Below, one piece after another: positions 20,508-27,497 of a stretch of DNA of 28,663 nucleotides. Each line of letters begins with the position of its first letter. The stretch's first letter is position 1. The notes beneath the pieces are model-generated. The model was not told the origin of the DNA and searched no databases. It worked only from the letters and a program-made list of their open reading frames with translations. Both the position numbers and the translations under genes were made by a program. Source of the stretch: a virus; the IMG/VR virus record IMGVR_UViG_3300044631_002030, positions 1-28,663 of that record. One strand, given 5' to 3'.

Positions 20508-20807
20508 TCAGGCCCCGCACAAAGTGTTTAGCCACTCATTGTGCGCGGCGCGTGAATTCCAGCCGTCAGCCGTATAGCAGTCATCTGACGTCGGCAGCCC
20601 CAGCGCTATGCATCCTGCGTCAGTTATACGCGCGTAATTGGTTGCCCCAATTACCGGCCACACCGCTCCGTATTCGATCAGCCCGGCCTTGCGCAGCGTG
20701 TGCAAAATCTGGCCTTTGCCGTGAACGTAGCCTTTCTTGGCGATCTCAGTCAACACGCTTAACTGCGCCGCGGTAAGCTTGCCTTTCGTCATCGTCGTCA
20801 TCTCCAT
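20508..20807 (-). CDS. Winged-helix-like early protein
   Basis: The first gene of the early operon encodes 99 residues from the ATG at 20807, or 94 from MTKGKL at 20792, which GGAG at 9 bases' spacing would favour. LTAAQLSVLTEIAKKGYVHG and KGQILHTLRKAGLIEYGAVW followed by ATNYARITDAGCIALGLP form a helix-helix-wing order as in MarR-like winged helices. The first possible start lies inside the palindrome at 20806-20820, so binding of a repressor there could block its transcription. The DNA is visibly less GC-rich than its surroundings. Confidence 0.65.
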   Translation of the reverse strand: MEMTTMTKGKLTAAQLSVLTEIAKKGYVHGKGQILHTLRKAGLIEYGAVWPVIGATNYARITDAGCIALGLPTSDDCYTADGWNSRAAHNEWLNTLCGA

Positions 20808-20820
20808 GTAGTGACTACAT
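20806..20820. promoter_or_regulatory. Perfect palindrome, candidate operator 1
   Basis: The sequence ATGTAGT-G-ACTACAT is a perfect inverted repeat with 7-base arms and one central base. It lies at the start of the first gene of the early operon, just downstream (minus strand) of the promoter candidate. Size and position suit a Cro/XRE or ribbon-helix-helix repressor. Confidence 0.5.
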
Positions 20821-20822
20821 CA

Positions 20823-20839
20823 AAGCGCGTCGTGCGCTT
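20823..20839. promoter_or_regulatory. Inverted repeat, candidate operator 2
   Basis: Arms AAGCGC and GCGCTT surround the 5-base loop GTCGT, directly next to the palindrome at 20806-20820. It could be a second operator or the stem of an early leader RNA. Confidence 0.35.
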
Positions 20840-20849
20840 GCTTGGATGG

Positions 20850-20878
20850 TATCTAGCTATGCCATTGGAATAGCGCAA
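20850..20878 (-). promoter_or_regulatory. Weak sigma70-like promoter candidate for the early operon
   Basis: On the minus strand, TTGCGC (20878-20873) and TAGATA (20855-20850) are separated by 17 bases. Each matches the consensus at only three of six positions. The gap 20808-20899 is one of two longer non-coding gaps in the window, is AT-richer than average, and precedes the small-regulator operon, which supports a promoter. A run of nine C (20879-20887) lies just upstream. The assignment is tentative. Confidence 0.3.
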
Positions 20879-20899
20879 CCCCCCCCCTTGAAATCTTTT

Positions 20900-21178
20900 T
20901 CAGAATCCGACCGGCTTTGGTGGTTTCACCTTTCCGCCGTTGAAGAACTCTTCGTCCCAGTCGTAGCCGATGACGGTGCCCGGCACGCTGTCCGCCGTGG
21001 GCAAGAGGTCCGGCGCGTCGGCGGTGAGCTGTCGCGCCATCGCGGTGAGCAGCCGCGCGACGTTGAGCGCGTCAGCAACGGCCGCCTCGGCTTTGAAATA
21101 GCAATCGCCACGCGACACGCACACCTCGATCTTGAGGCCGCTCGGCGGCGCCCATGCCGGTGCCTTGCGGCGGCTCAC
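20900..21178 (-). CDS. Unknown protein (92 residues)
   Basis: The start is the GTG that overlaps the phosphoesterase stop (GTGA); a longer frame upstream is a shadow. The protein reads VSRRKAPAWAPPSGLKIEVC, then VSRGDCYFKAEAAVADALNV, ARLLTAMARQLTADAPDLLP, GTVIGYDWDEEFFNGGKVKP and ends KPVGF. It resembles a small alpha/beta protein with a helix 'ADALNVARLLTAMARQL'. No family is recognised. It closes the transcription unit that ends just before the early promoter candidate. Confidence 0.6.
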   Translation of the reverse strand: MSRRKAPAWAPPSGLKIEVCVSRGDCYFKAEAAVADALNVARLLTAMARQLTADAPDLLPTADSVPGTVIGYDWDEEFFNGGKVKPPKPVGF

Positions 21179-22314
21179 GCGGCGTCGCCTCGGTCCCCGT
21201 TCATAAACTGCACCGCGTCCACCGGGTCCGCGAAGCACATCACCCGATCGGCCCGCGTCGGTGGCAGCACGATCGTGGGCGTCGTGGCCCGATACCGGCC
21301 GTAGCCTTTCGCGCGTGCGAAGCTGCTGTCCTTCTGGAACGTGCCGGGGCGAATGGCCCACATGTCTCGGGTCTCAAACTGCCGCGATTCCACGGCGCTC
21401 ACGTGGTTGTGCCCAATCGCCAGCACGTCGGGGAAGCCGTCCCAATTCATCCCCTCCTCCTGCCACCACGTCCAGCACGCGTGACATGGGTTAAGCGCGG
21501 ACCCGCGCCTCCACTGGTGCCGCGTGTGGATGCGGTATCGCGCGGTCACGTCGTCGGCGTCGTCGGGGTTGACGATCTCCACGACCCACAGCAGCTCATC
21601 GGGCGCGTAATGGATTTTGTGCCGCTTCGCGAGCGCCGCGAGGTGATCGGTGCCGGCCAGCACCTTACTCCAGTCGTCGTGATTGCCGCTGGTGGTGCCT
21701 AAGAGCTTGCCGCGGAATCGTGCCACCAGCAGGTCGAGGAACCGCAAGTCGTCGGCGATCTGGCCGACGTTGCCGCCCTTGTGCTTGATGGGGTTGTCGA
21801 GCAGGTCGCCCATGCCGAGCGAGTACACGCCTGGCGTATCCGCCACAAACTGCGCGTATTCGAGCAGCGCCACGAGATCCGTGCCGGTGGCGCTCACGTG
21901 CGCGTCGCTCAGGAGCGAGATGGCGACCGGCGTTTTCGACGCAATGCGGATCTTGGCGTGGCGCTGCGCGGCGGCCTTGGTGATGCTCGCCGTGGCCGTG
22001 CCGAGCATGCGGGCGATGAACGTGGCCTCGTCCTCTTCGGCGCTGTCCTGCGGCGCGTAGACCTCCGCCAGCGTGGGCCCCTCGGGCTCCGAGTACTGCG
22101 CCACGGGGCGCACGAGCGGGATCGCGTCTGCGTTCACGCGCGTGTGCATGCTCCATCCCAGCGCGTCGAGCTTCTGCCGGATCGAACTCGGCGTGCGGTA
22201 CGGGAAGTAGGCTTGCGCCATCTGCACGGCCGTCATCATCGACTGCGCGCCGCGCTCAAGCGCCTCCAGCTCTTTGGCGCTCCACGGCCGATAATTACTG
22301 CCTTTGGACTTCAT
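21175..22314 (-). CDS. Calcineurin-like metallophosphoesterase with N-terminal HTH-like segment
   Basis: This 379-residue protein contains the full metallophosphoesterase motif set in order: SLLSDAHVSATGTD (D137, H139), GMGDLLDN (D170), TTSGNHDD (N211, H212), RIHTRHQW (H263) and AIGHNHVS (H302, H304). These ligate two metal ions in Mre11/SbcD-, UshA- and phosphatase-type enzymes. It lacks the capping and coiled-coil partners of SbcCD. The first 60 residues (RPWSAKELEALERGAQ, PSSIRQKLDALGW) resemble a SANT/HTH unit that could bind DNA, so a nuclease or DNA end-processing role is an attractive but unproven option. Phage lambda carries a related Ser/Thr phosphatase. It stands three bases after the structural-type gene at 22318. 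Confidence 0.9.
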   Translation of the reverse strand: MKSKGSNYRPWSAKELEALERGAQSMMTAVQMAQAYFPYRTPSSIRQKLDALGWSMHTRVNADAIPLVRPVAQYSEPEGPTLAEVYAPQDSAEEDEATFIARMLGTATASITKAAAQRHAKIRIASKTPVAISLLSDAHVSATGTDLVALLEYAQFVADTPGVYSLGMGDLLDNPIKHKGGNVGQIADDLRFLDLLVARFRGKLLGTTSGNHDDWSKVLAGTDHLAALAKRHKIHYAPDELLWVVEIVNPDDADDVTARYRIHTRHQWRRGSALNPCHACWTWWQEEGMNWDGFPDVLAIGHNHVSAVESRQFETRDMWAIRPGTFQKDSSFARAKGYGRYRATTPTIVLPPTRADRVMCFADPVDAVQFMNGDRGDAA

Positions 22315-22317
22315 CGG

Positions 22318-22662
22318 CTAAGGGCACACGCGCGCCACCACCGCCACCCGCACGCACTGCGCTTGCGTCCGCACCGCGAGACCTGTGACGGTGAGCACGC
22401 GGTCGAACCGCTGCCCGATCGCCAGCGGCGCAATCGCGAGCGCCACGTTGGTATCGTCGTGCGTGCCCGTCCACCGGCCGCCGCTCACGTGCGAGAGGGC
22501 TTGCGACGACGCCGCGAGGCCGCCTAGAGGCGACGCCGTGCCAGCCGTGCACAAGCTCATCGTCACCACGCCCGTTGTGATCGCCGCGCCGGACGCGTCG
22601 GTGAGCGTCACGTCGTACGCGAGGTCGTCCAGCCCCGAGATCTCTTCGATTGCGCACGCCAT
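22318..22662 (-). CDS. Beta-rich structural-type protein (114 residues)
   Basis: This starts at ATG with GGAGTAAGAG upstream, inside the end of the repeat-protein gene. The sequence MACAIEEISGLDDLAYDVTL, TDASGAAITTGVVTMSLCTA, HVSGGRWTGTHDDTNVALAI and RFDRVLTVTGLAVRTQAQCV alternates hydrophobic and small residues as in Ig-like phage proteins. The patterns TDASGAxITTGxV and GRWTGTHDD recur in short tail or capsid-decoration proteins. It is the last gene of the virion block before the phosphoesterase. A role in the tail or neck is likely but not specified. Confidence 0.6.
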   Translation of the reverse strand: MACAIEEISGLDDLAYDVTLTDASGAAITTGVVTMSLCTAGTASPLGGLAASSQALSHVSGGRWTGTHDDTNVALAIAPLAIGQRFDRVLTVTGLAVRTQAQCVRVAVVARVCP

Positions 22663-22665
22663 CTC

Positions 22666-23391
22666 TTACTCCAGTAGAAGTTGCGCGCCGCTCTCGAGCA
22701 GCACGTGGAAGCCATCCTCTTGCGCGAGACGCTGCCCGAGATCGACCGCACCGGACGCCGCGATCCCGAGCGCCGCGCCGCCGCTCCAGTTCGGGCGCAC
22801 CGTGCCGGCGGCCGTGACCGCCACCCCGAGCAACGCGCCGCCCGACGCGCCCACGCGCACGCGAGCGGCCGACGTGACGCTTACGCCAAGGGCCGCAGCG
22901 CCTGTGCCGTTGATGCGCGTGATGCCGACCCCCGCGGCCGACAGCCCGAACGGCGCCACGCCGACGCCTTGCAGCACGCCGAACGGTGCCGACGTGTCGC
23001 GCCCATCGCGCACCGTCACGCGCAACGCCGAGCCGTCCACGGTCGCCACACGCGGGCCACTGACGTCAAGCAGCTGCACCCGCGCACGTGAGGCGTCGAG
23101 CACCGTGACCGCGATGACGCGCCCCGCGCGTCCGCTCGCCGAGATGCCAAAGGCCGCGCCGCCGGCGCCGCGGAGCAGCACTCGGGCGCCGCCGGTGGCG
23201 CTGACGCCGAACGCTGCCCCTCCACTCGCTGCAACGCGAACACCAGCCGCCCCCTCTGTCGCGATGCCGAGCGCCGCGCCGCCGGCGCCCGCGTTGGGCG
23301 TTGCGGTGATAACGCCAGCCGAGGCCACGGCCACCCCAAGCGCGGCGCCCCCAGCCAGCCCCCGCGTGTGGAGCAGCAGCAGCAGCGACAT
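22666..23391 (-). CDS. Glycine/alanine tandem-repeat structural-type protein
   Basis: This 241-residue protein is built of about seven copies of a roughly 20-residue unit, GGAALGVAVxxAGxVRVxxxG, for example GGAALGIATEGAAGVRVAAS, GGAAFGVSATGGARVLLRGA, GGALLGVAVTAAGTVRPNWS and GGAALGIAASGAVDLG. Between the first four and the last three units lies a non-repeat strand-rich piece (VTVLDASRARVQLLDVSGPR). The C-terminus QRLAQEDGFHVLLESGAQLL echoes the RLVQEDGAAILLD segment of the 26856 protein. The repeat is compatible with a beta-solenoid or tail-fibre shaft. The N-terminal MSLLLLLHTRG is hydrophobic but short, not a convincing signal. Its place among virion genes supports a virion role. Confidence 0.7.
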   Translation of the reverse strand: MSLLLLLHTRGLAGGAALGVAVASAGVITATPNAGAGGAALGIATEGAAGVRVAASGGAAFGVSATGGARVLLRGAGGAAFGISASGRAGRVIAVTVLDASRARVQLLDVSGPRVATVDGSALRVTVRDGRDTSAPFGVLQGVGVAPFGLSAAGVGITRINGTGAAALGVSVTSAARVRVGASGGALLGVAVTAAGTVRPNWSGGAALGIAASGAVDLGQRLAQEDGFHVLLESGAQLLLE

Positions 23392-23392
23392 G

Positions 23393-23557
23393 CTACGCCG
23401 CCGCGATCAAACGCGCGATGGTGTCCTCAGTTTCCGCAATGCTCTGCTCAAGCACCGCCATGGCGGCCGCGTCACCGGCCATCGTGGCCGTCGCCATCCG
23501 GTTGTTCAAATGCGCCAGGCGTGCTTGTGCCAGCGAGATCAGTTCAGCGATGGTCAT
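23393..23557 (-). CDS. Very small helical protein (54 residues)
   Basis: Found by reading between larger genes: ATG at 23557, TAG one base before the next start. It reads MTIAELISLAQARLAHLNNR, MATATMAGDAAAMAVLEQSI and AETEDTIARLIAAA, two helices joined by a short loop (MAGDAA). Short proteins of this kind, 'SLAQARLAHLxxxRxxA', are frequent in phage tail modules downstream of fibre or structural genes and have no known role. Position and lack of gaps support it. Confidence 0.7.
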   Translation of the reverse strand: MTIAELISLAQARLAHLNNRMATATMAGDAAAMAVLEQSIAETEDTIARLIAAA

Positions 23558-23561
23558 GGCG

Positions 23562-25175
23562 TCACACGAGGGCGATAAGTTCTTGCGCGACCGAACTCAG
23601 GTGCGATTGCAGCAGGACCACGTCGTACGTGTCGGCCGTGTCAATGGCCGCATACGCCGCCATCCGTTGGCCGCCGGCCGCGACGCCGCTTTGGAGAAAG
23701 TCGGTCGCGGTGTGCGGACTGAGCACGCGGTTCTTCACGTCGAATCGGAACATTTGGTTGATGCCCGAGGCGACGTAAATGTTCAGGTACGCAAACCGCC
23801 CCTCCTGCCCAAACGGCGAATAGCACCCCGTCGTCCCCACCGTGTTGGCCACGGCACCGTCATAGACTACCGCGCCTGTCCACGTCCCCGTGATGCTGCC
23901 CGCAATGTCGAGCGTGTCGAGCGTGGCGGCCGATCCGCGGAAGAAGAACTGCACCGAGTGCCGTGCGTTGCGCCCGACGTCCGGCTGCATCCCGAACGAT
24001 GGCGCCCACAGCCCTCCCGCCGCGTTGGCGGCCGTTGCCGCGCCGAAATACGTTGTGCTCCACGCGTTGGCCACGATGCTGTTCGTGCCGTTATTGATCG
24101 TGGCGTCCATGTAATTGTACGTGTACACCGTCGTCGTGGCCGACGACCGCAGCAACATCAGATTCGGCAGCTCGATGACGTACTTGGCCGTCGCGCTGGG
24201 CTGCGTCGTCCATGCCGTGCCGAGCGTGTACACCGGCGAGGGTCCGGCCGTGTGCGACGCGATCACGCGCCGCTGCCCGACGGCGGCCGTCGTCGTCGTG
24301 TCCTCCACGATGCGGATCTGGAAGTTGCGGTACTCGTTCGCGGCGACCACCGCGTCGCCGAGCGTCGCCTGTCCCGTCAACGTGGACGCGCCCGCCGCCG
24401 TGGCCGTCAGCGCGGATCGCGTCACGACGCCCGTGTCGTACACGTAGGCGCCCTTGATCATGCCTTCGCCAGGTTGGCAATTGTACGGCGTGTATTGCTC
24501 GTCGAGCACCAACAGCGCCGAGTCGGTCGCAATCGTGGCCGGCAGTCCGGTCGTGCTCAGGCCCGTCGACAGCGTGTTGGTCCCCACCTCAAAGCTGCGC
24601 CAGATGTTCGCGGCCGTGACGCCCGCGCCCAACATGAACACGCGCCCCGCGACAATCTCGTAGCGCGAGCCGGTCGCCGGCGTGAAGCCAAACGAGGAGA
24701 GCACGTCAATGACCGGCGTCGTGCCGGACGTGTTGCCGACGATGTACCGTTCGGCCGTTTTGCCGGCCACGGTGTCGATGATGCGTATCTTAAAGCCGTA
24801 ATCGCCCGACCCGCCGCGATTGGCCAGCATGTTGGTGCCCACCGCCGTCGGGAGCGCGGTGGAGAGCGTCACGCGCGTCGTCGTCGCCCCGGCGGCAATG
24901 GTGCCCACCAGCCCGAAGGAGGGCGCGAAGCCCGCCGTAGCGCCGATACCGAACGTGCCCGCCAACGCCGGCGACTGCACAAAATTCCACGCCTTCGTGA
25001 CGATGTTAAAGCGGTTGAGCACGGTGTTGCTGGCGATCTGGTACACGAACGGATTGCGCGACACATCGCTGCGCAGGTCGCTTACGAACCCTTGCCCCGC
25101 CGCGTGCGCGTTCGGTGCCGGTGGCACCTGCGCCCAGATCAGCCGGTCAATAACTTTTTTGAACGTGTTCGGCAT
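23562..25175 (-). CDS. Phage structural protein (537 residues), probably tail
   Basis: This is a long, Thr/Ala/Gly-rich, largely beta protein with few charged residues. Seen: an N-terminus FKKVIDRLIWAQVPPAPNAH, a repeated 'LSTALPTAVGTNMLANRGGS' type strand-turn pattern, PATIATDSALLVLDEQYTPY, and a C-terminal part GRNARHSVQFFFRGSAATLD, GCYSPFGQEGRFAYLNIYVA, INQMFRFDVKNRVLSPHTAT. The last section resembles baseplate- or fibre-like phage proteins with a 'MFRFDVKN' ending. It is preceded by the two small beta-rich proteins often found together in such clusters (25188 and 25589). Exact function (tail tip, fibre or capsid spike) cannot be decided by eye. Confidence 0.75.
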   Translation of the reverse strand: MPNTFKKVIDRLIWAQVPPAPNAHAAGQGFVSDLRSDVSRNPFVYQIASNTVLNRFNIVTKAWNFVQSPALAGTFGIGATAGFAPSFGLVGTIAAGATTTRVTLSTALPTAVGTNMLANRGGSGDYGFKIRIIDTVAGKTAERYIVGNTSGTTPVIDVLSSFGFTPATGSRYEIVAGRVFMLGAGVTAANIWRSFEVGTNTLSTGLSTTGLPATIATDSALLVLDEQYTPYNCQPGEGMIKGAYVYDTGVVTRSALTATAAGASTLTGQATLGDAVVAANEYRNFQIRIVEDTTTTAAVGQRRVIASHTAGPSPVYTLGTAWTTQPSATAKYVIELPNLMLLRSSATTTVYTYNYMDATINNGTNSIVANAWSTTYFGAATAANAAGGLWAPSFGMQPDVGRNARHSVQFFFRGSAATLDTLDIAGSITGTWTGAVVYDGAVANTVGTTGCYSPFGQEGRFAYLNIYVASGINQMFRFDVKNRVLSPHTATDFLQSGVAAGGQRMAAYAAIDTADTYDVVLLQSHLSSVAQELIALV

Positions 25176-25187
25176 GCCGCGCCCTCG

Positions 25188-25589
25188 TTACGTGATAAGT
25201 GTGCGGACGCAATCGCGCCACGCGGACAGATTGGAACCGCGCGTGAGGATCTGCGCCTGATCGCCGCCCAACGCGGTGACCGTGTTGACCGTGTTGACCG
25301 CGATGACCGTCGTCACCGTCGTGATTGTGCCGCTTTCAAGCGTCGCCGTGACGCGTTGCCGTTGTATGGAGCGGTCGTAGCCTTGCGGGCTGGACAGGAT
25401 TTGGTGAATCCGCGACAGCTCTTCCGCGGCGTACCTATCAAGCACCGGCAACGGCGCGTCGTCGCTCGCGTCCACGGCCGTGCCGTCCACGCCGTGTGTG
25501 AGTTTCATGCGCTGAAACAGCACGCCGCCGATCTCGTCGGCCGCGACGACCGCGCCCGTTCCTGGCGTGTACCCGACGTTGTCGGCCAT
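25188..25589 (-). CDS. Conserved structural-module protein with Thr/Val repeat (133 residues)
   Basis: The start shares one base with the upstream stop (TAATG). The N-terminus MADNVGYTPGTGAVVAADEI and GGVLFQRMKLTHGVDGTAVD follow a pattern I know from many phage tail clusters, in which a TxGxGxxVAADEI sequence precedes a 'QRxKL..G.DG.A.DA' segment. The middle has VLDRYAAEELSRIHQILSSP. A run of Thr/Val triplets (TTVTTVIAVNTVNTVTAL) follows, encoded by a 9-base tandem unit, and the end is WRDCVRTLIT. The function is unknown, though these proteins always accompany tail-fibre genes. Confidence 0.75.
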   Translation of the reverse strand: MADNVGYTPGTGAVVAADEIGGVLFQRMKLTHGVDGTAVDASDDAPLPVLDRYAAEELSRIHQILSSPQGYDRSIQRQRVTATLESGTITTVTTVIAVNTVNTVTALGGDQAQILTRGSNLSAWRDCVRTLIT

Positions 25590-25978
25590 TAGTTGGTCGA
25601 GCTCAGCGTAAACGAGGTCACCGTGACCTGCTGGCCCGCCACGATGTTAATGTTGTCGAGCGTGAGATCGCCGCCGCCGCCGGTCGCCGTGACGGTGCCT
25701 TCCAAGATGTTGCTCCCGCCGACGATGCGGAAATATCCGCCCGCACCGGAGGAATCCGCGCTCGCGTCCTGCCACGTCCCTTGCGCGTTCTTGGTGCCGC
25801 CGCTCGCGGCCGCAAAGGCGTCAGCCGGTAGCGTGATCGTCGCCAGCACGGTCCCCGTCGCCGCGTTGCCCGCGCCCGGTGCGGTGCCGGTGTAGATCGT
25901 CAGCGATCCGCTGTTGAACGTCGTGTCCAGCCCGTCGAGGAGCGTGTTCTTCAGCGTCGTATTGAGCGTAATAGCCAT
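25589..25978 (-). CDS. Conserved beta-rich structural-module protein (129 residues)
   Basis: This starts at ATG with GAGGATCTC upstream. MAITLNTTLKNTLLDGLDTT, FNSGSLTIYTGTAPGAGNAA, TGTVLATITLPADAFAAASG and GTWQDASADSSGAGGYFRIV form a recognisable phage pattern: 'TIYTG.APGAGNA.TGT.LAT..LPADAF'. Short loops rich in Gly and Ser and a C-terminal VTATGGGGDLTLDNINIVAG suggest a jelly-roll or Ig-like fold. It is found with the preceding 133-residue protein and may be a decoration or tail-appendage protein. Function unproven. Confidence 0.75.
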   Translation of the reverse strand: MAITLNTTLKNTLLDGLDTTFNSGSLTIYTGTAPGAGNAATGTVLATITLPADAFAAASGGTKNAQGTWQDASADSSGAGGYFRIVGGSNILEGTVTATGGGGDLTLDNINIVAGQQVTVTSFTLSSTN

Positions 25979-25993
25979 GAGATCCTCAAAGAG

Positions 25994-26524
25994 TTAGCGC
26001 CACACGCCAGCCGCAAACGCGACCGCCGCGCCGGCCACGGTGGAGGCAATCGCGCGGCGCCATGTCGGCCGCCGTGATAGGGTGGCAATCGCGGCATCGC
26101 GCTCGGCGACGTGCGCGTACGCCGTCGTCAGCGCCGCACGGTCAACCGCCGCTTGCATCCGCGCCGCCGCTTGCGCGACGTCCACGGCATGCGTGAGCGT
26201 GTCCACCTGCGCCGTGAGCGTCGTCACGGTGGCAATCAACGCCGCCACCGACGGCTCGATCCGGATCGTGTCAGGGATCTGCACGATGATGGTGTCCACG
26301 GCGTAGCGCGTGCGCGTGACGCGAACCAGCACCGTGTCCACGTGTGCGCGGGTCGAGTCGGCGTAGCGGGCCGCCGCCGCCGTGGCGGTCGTGTCGAGCA
26401 CGGGAATCGCCACGCTCGCGCGTCCGGCCGCGTATTGCGCCGCGCCATACTGCCACACGGCGGCCGTGATGCCGAGTAGACCCAAGCTCACCGCCACCAG
26501 CAGCACCACCGCGCGGCGCGTCAT
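25994..26524 (-). CDS. Membrane-anchored coiled-coil protein, spanin-like
   Basis: This 176-residue protein starts at an ATG overlapping the upstream stop. The N-terminal basic MTRR is followed by a membrane span (AVVLLVAVSLGLLGITAAVW, about 5-25). The periplasmic-type part contains DTTATAAAARYADSTRAHVD and a coiled coil (about 95-150: ALIATVTTLTAQVDTLTHAV, AARMQAAVDRAALTTAYAHV). A second hydrophobic segment (AIASTVAGAAVAFAAGVW) ends it. One N-terminal anchor plus coiled coil is typical of Rz-like i-spanins, which fuse the membranes at lysis. A C-terminal hydrophobic end is unusual and could mean a unimolecular spanin or another envelope protein. An endolysin-like gene at 28590 supports a lysis role. 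Confidence 0.5.
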   Translation of the reverse strand: MTRRAVVLLVAVSLGLLGITAAVWQYGAAQYAAGRASVAIPVLDTTATAAAARYADSTRAHVDTVLVRVTRTRYAVDTIIVQIPDTIRIEPSVAALIATVTTLTAQVDTLTHAVDVAQAAARMQAAVDRAALTTAYAHVAERDAAIATLSRRPTWRRAIASTVAGAAVAFAAGVWR

Positions 26525-26859
26525 GTGAGCAGCACCGGCAGATTATCGGGGTCGCGATTGGTGACCTGCAACGGGTAGATCTCGTACCAATCGTTGGTCG
26601 CCGACGACACATGCAGAAAGACCCGCGTGTCGAGGAACGTCGCAAGCTGCGACGTGAGCGTCGCGCTTGAGAACGCCATGACGTATTGCGCTGGCGTCCC
26701 CGTCGCGCTCGTCACGGTGACCGAGAGCGACCCGATCGCCGCTGGCACGCCCGCGTCGCTCGCGCAGATTTTCGCCGTGAGCGACGACCCCGCGCCTTCG
26801 CTGGCCTCGTCCACCGTCACGCGCAGTCGCTCATTCACGAACAGATATTGCGCCCTCAT
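26521..26859 (-). CDS. Beta-rich structural-type protein (112 residues)
   Basis: The start MRAQYLFVNERLRVTVDEAS is taken because its ATG overlaps the upstream stop (ATGA). The remainder (SSLTAKICASDAGVPAAIGS, LSVTVTSATGTPAQYVMAFS, FLDTRVFLHVSSATNDWYEI, YPLQVTNRDPDNLPVLLT) alternates strands with polar turns, which suits an Ig-like or jelly-roll fold in a virion protein. It lies directly before the spanin-like gene. No recognised family. Confidence 0.65.
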   Translation of the reverse strand: MRAQYLFVNERLRVTVDEASEGAGSSLTAKICASDAGVPAAIGSLSVTVTSATGTPAQYVMAFSSATLTSQLATFLDTRVFLHVSSATNDWYEIYPLQVTNRDPDNLPVLLT

Positions 26860-27074
26860 GCTTCGTCCCCCCACAGGATGCGCACGCCTACGTCAGCCCC
26901 GCCCACGATCCGCACCGGCACGCCCGCGCCGGACGTCACGCGCGGCCGTACCACATCACCAAAGCTCACCGACGGCCCCGCGCCCACGGCCACGCCGCGC
27001 TCGTCGAGCAGGATGGCCGCGCCGTCCTCTTGCACGAGTCGGTCGCTGCCTTCGGTGAGCAGCACATCAGGCAT
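26856..27074 (-). CDS. Small structural-type protein (72 residues)
   Basis: This starts at an ATG lying 8 bases inside the preceding gene. MPDVLLTEGSDRLVQEDGAA, ILLDERGVAVGAGPSVSFGD and VVRPRVTSGAGVPVRIVGGA form short strands with turns. RLVQEDGAAILLD resembles LAQEDGFHVLLESG at the end of the 22666 repeat protein; related 'EDG..LLLE' motifs are found in tail-associated phage proteins. The end GVRILWGDEA carries the ribosome-binding site of the next gene. Confidence 0.6.
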   Translation of the reverse strand: MPDVLLTEGSDRLVQEDGAAILLDERGVAVGAGPSVSFGDVVRPRVTSGAGVPVRIVGGADVGVRILWGDEA

Positions 27075-27210
27075 CCGTTGCCGCCGGAATCGGTTCCAAC
27101 GCCTTCAGCCGCGCCACGCCTTCCGCCACTTCCGCGTAGGGTCGGCCCATGAGATACGCCAGGAGCGCCTCGCGCAGTTCGTGCGTCAGCGCGTAGACGG
27201 GGGCGTTCAT
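27067..27210 (-). CDS. Very small helical protein (47 residues)
   Basis: Found by reading between larger genes. It starts at ATG 27210, overlapping the upstream stop (ATGA), and ends 8 bases inside the next gene. It reads MNAPVYALTHELREALLAYL, MGRPYAEVAEGVARLKALEP and IPAATDA, two helices with 'EALLAYLMGRPYAEVAEGVARLKAL'-type spacing that is widespread in phage tail clusters as a short protein of unknown role. Confidence 0.7.
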   Translation of the reverse strand: MNAPVYALTHELREALLAYLMGRPYAEVAEGVARLKALEPIPAATDA

Positions 27211-27485
27211 ACCGGCGCCACCGCGTCATCCGTTTCCACCACTAGACGCTCTGGCCGTACCGCCACGCTCACGTCCTCCACGGGCACGTTCAGCTTGTTG
27301 GCGACCGCTTCGCAGAGTTGCGCGTCCGTCCAGTCGTCGCACAGGTCCGCGCTGTTGAGGGACACTGACTGTCCCACAAACGTCTGCCCGATGGTGGGCA
27401 CGTCCACCGCCACGCTGCACGCGCAATCGGTGTGGCCCGACGTGTAGTTGATGCTGGCTTGCGAGATCGTGATGAGAGTGCTCAT
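27207..27485 (-). CDS. Unknown small protein, virion module (92 residues)
   Basis: This starts at an ATG 12 bases after the tail-fibre stop. MSTLITISQASINYTSGHTD is followed by CACSVAVDVPTIGQTFVGQS, then LNSADLCDDWTDAQLCEAVA and NKLNVPVEDVSVAVRPERLV. Four cysteines (CAC, LC, LC) and a helix DAQLCEAVANKLNV near the C-terminus are notable. No family is recognised. It sits directly after the fibre gene, so a fibre-associated or assembly role is possible. Confidence 0.6.
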   Translation of the reverse strand: MSTLITISQASINYTSGHTDCACSVAVDVPTIGQTFVGQSVSLNSADLCDDWTDAQLCEAVANKLNVPVEDVSVAVRPERLVVETDDAVAPV

Positions 27486-27497
27486 GGTGTGCCTGAG

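Noticed and set aside
20879-20887. Run of nine C (also 8014-8022)
   Set aside because: Homopolymers are notable as possible slippage or sequencing-error sites but lie outside coding sequence; no feature called beyond the ribosome-binding role at 8014.
20889-20902. Short AT-rich inverted repeat TGAAA-TCTT-TTTCA after the 92-residue gene
   Set aside because: Arms of only five bases and no following T-run on the minus strand; too weak to call a terminator.
23418-25592. Long open frame of 724 codons on the plus strand
   Set aside because: It lies antisense to the 537-residue structural gene and its neighbours, is Arg/His/Ala-rich with no recognisable domain, and is expected in GC-rich DNA, where stop codons are rare.
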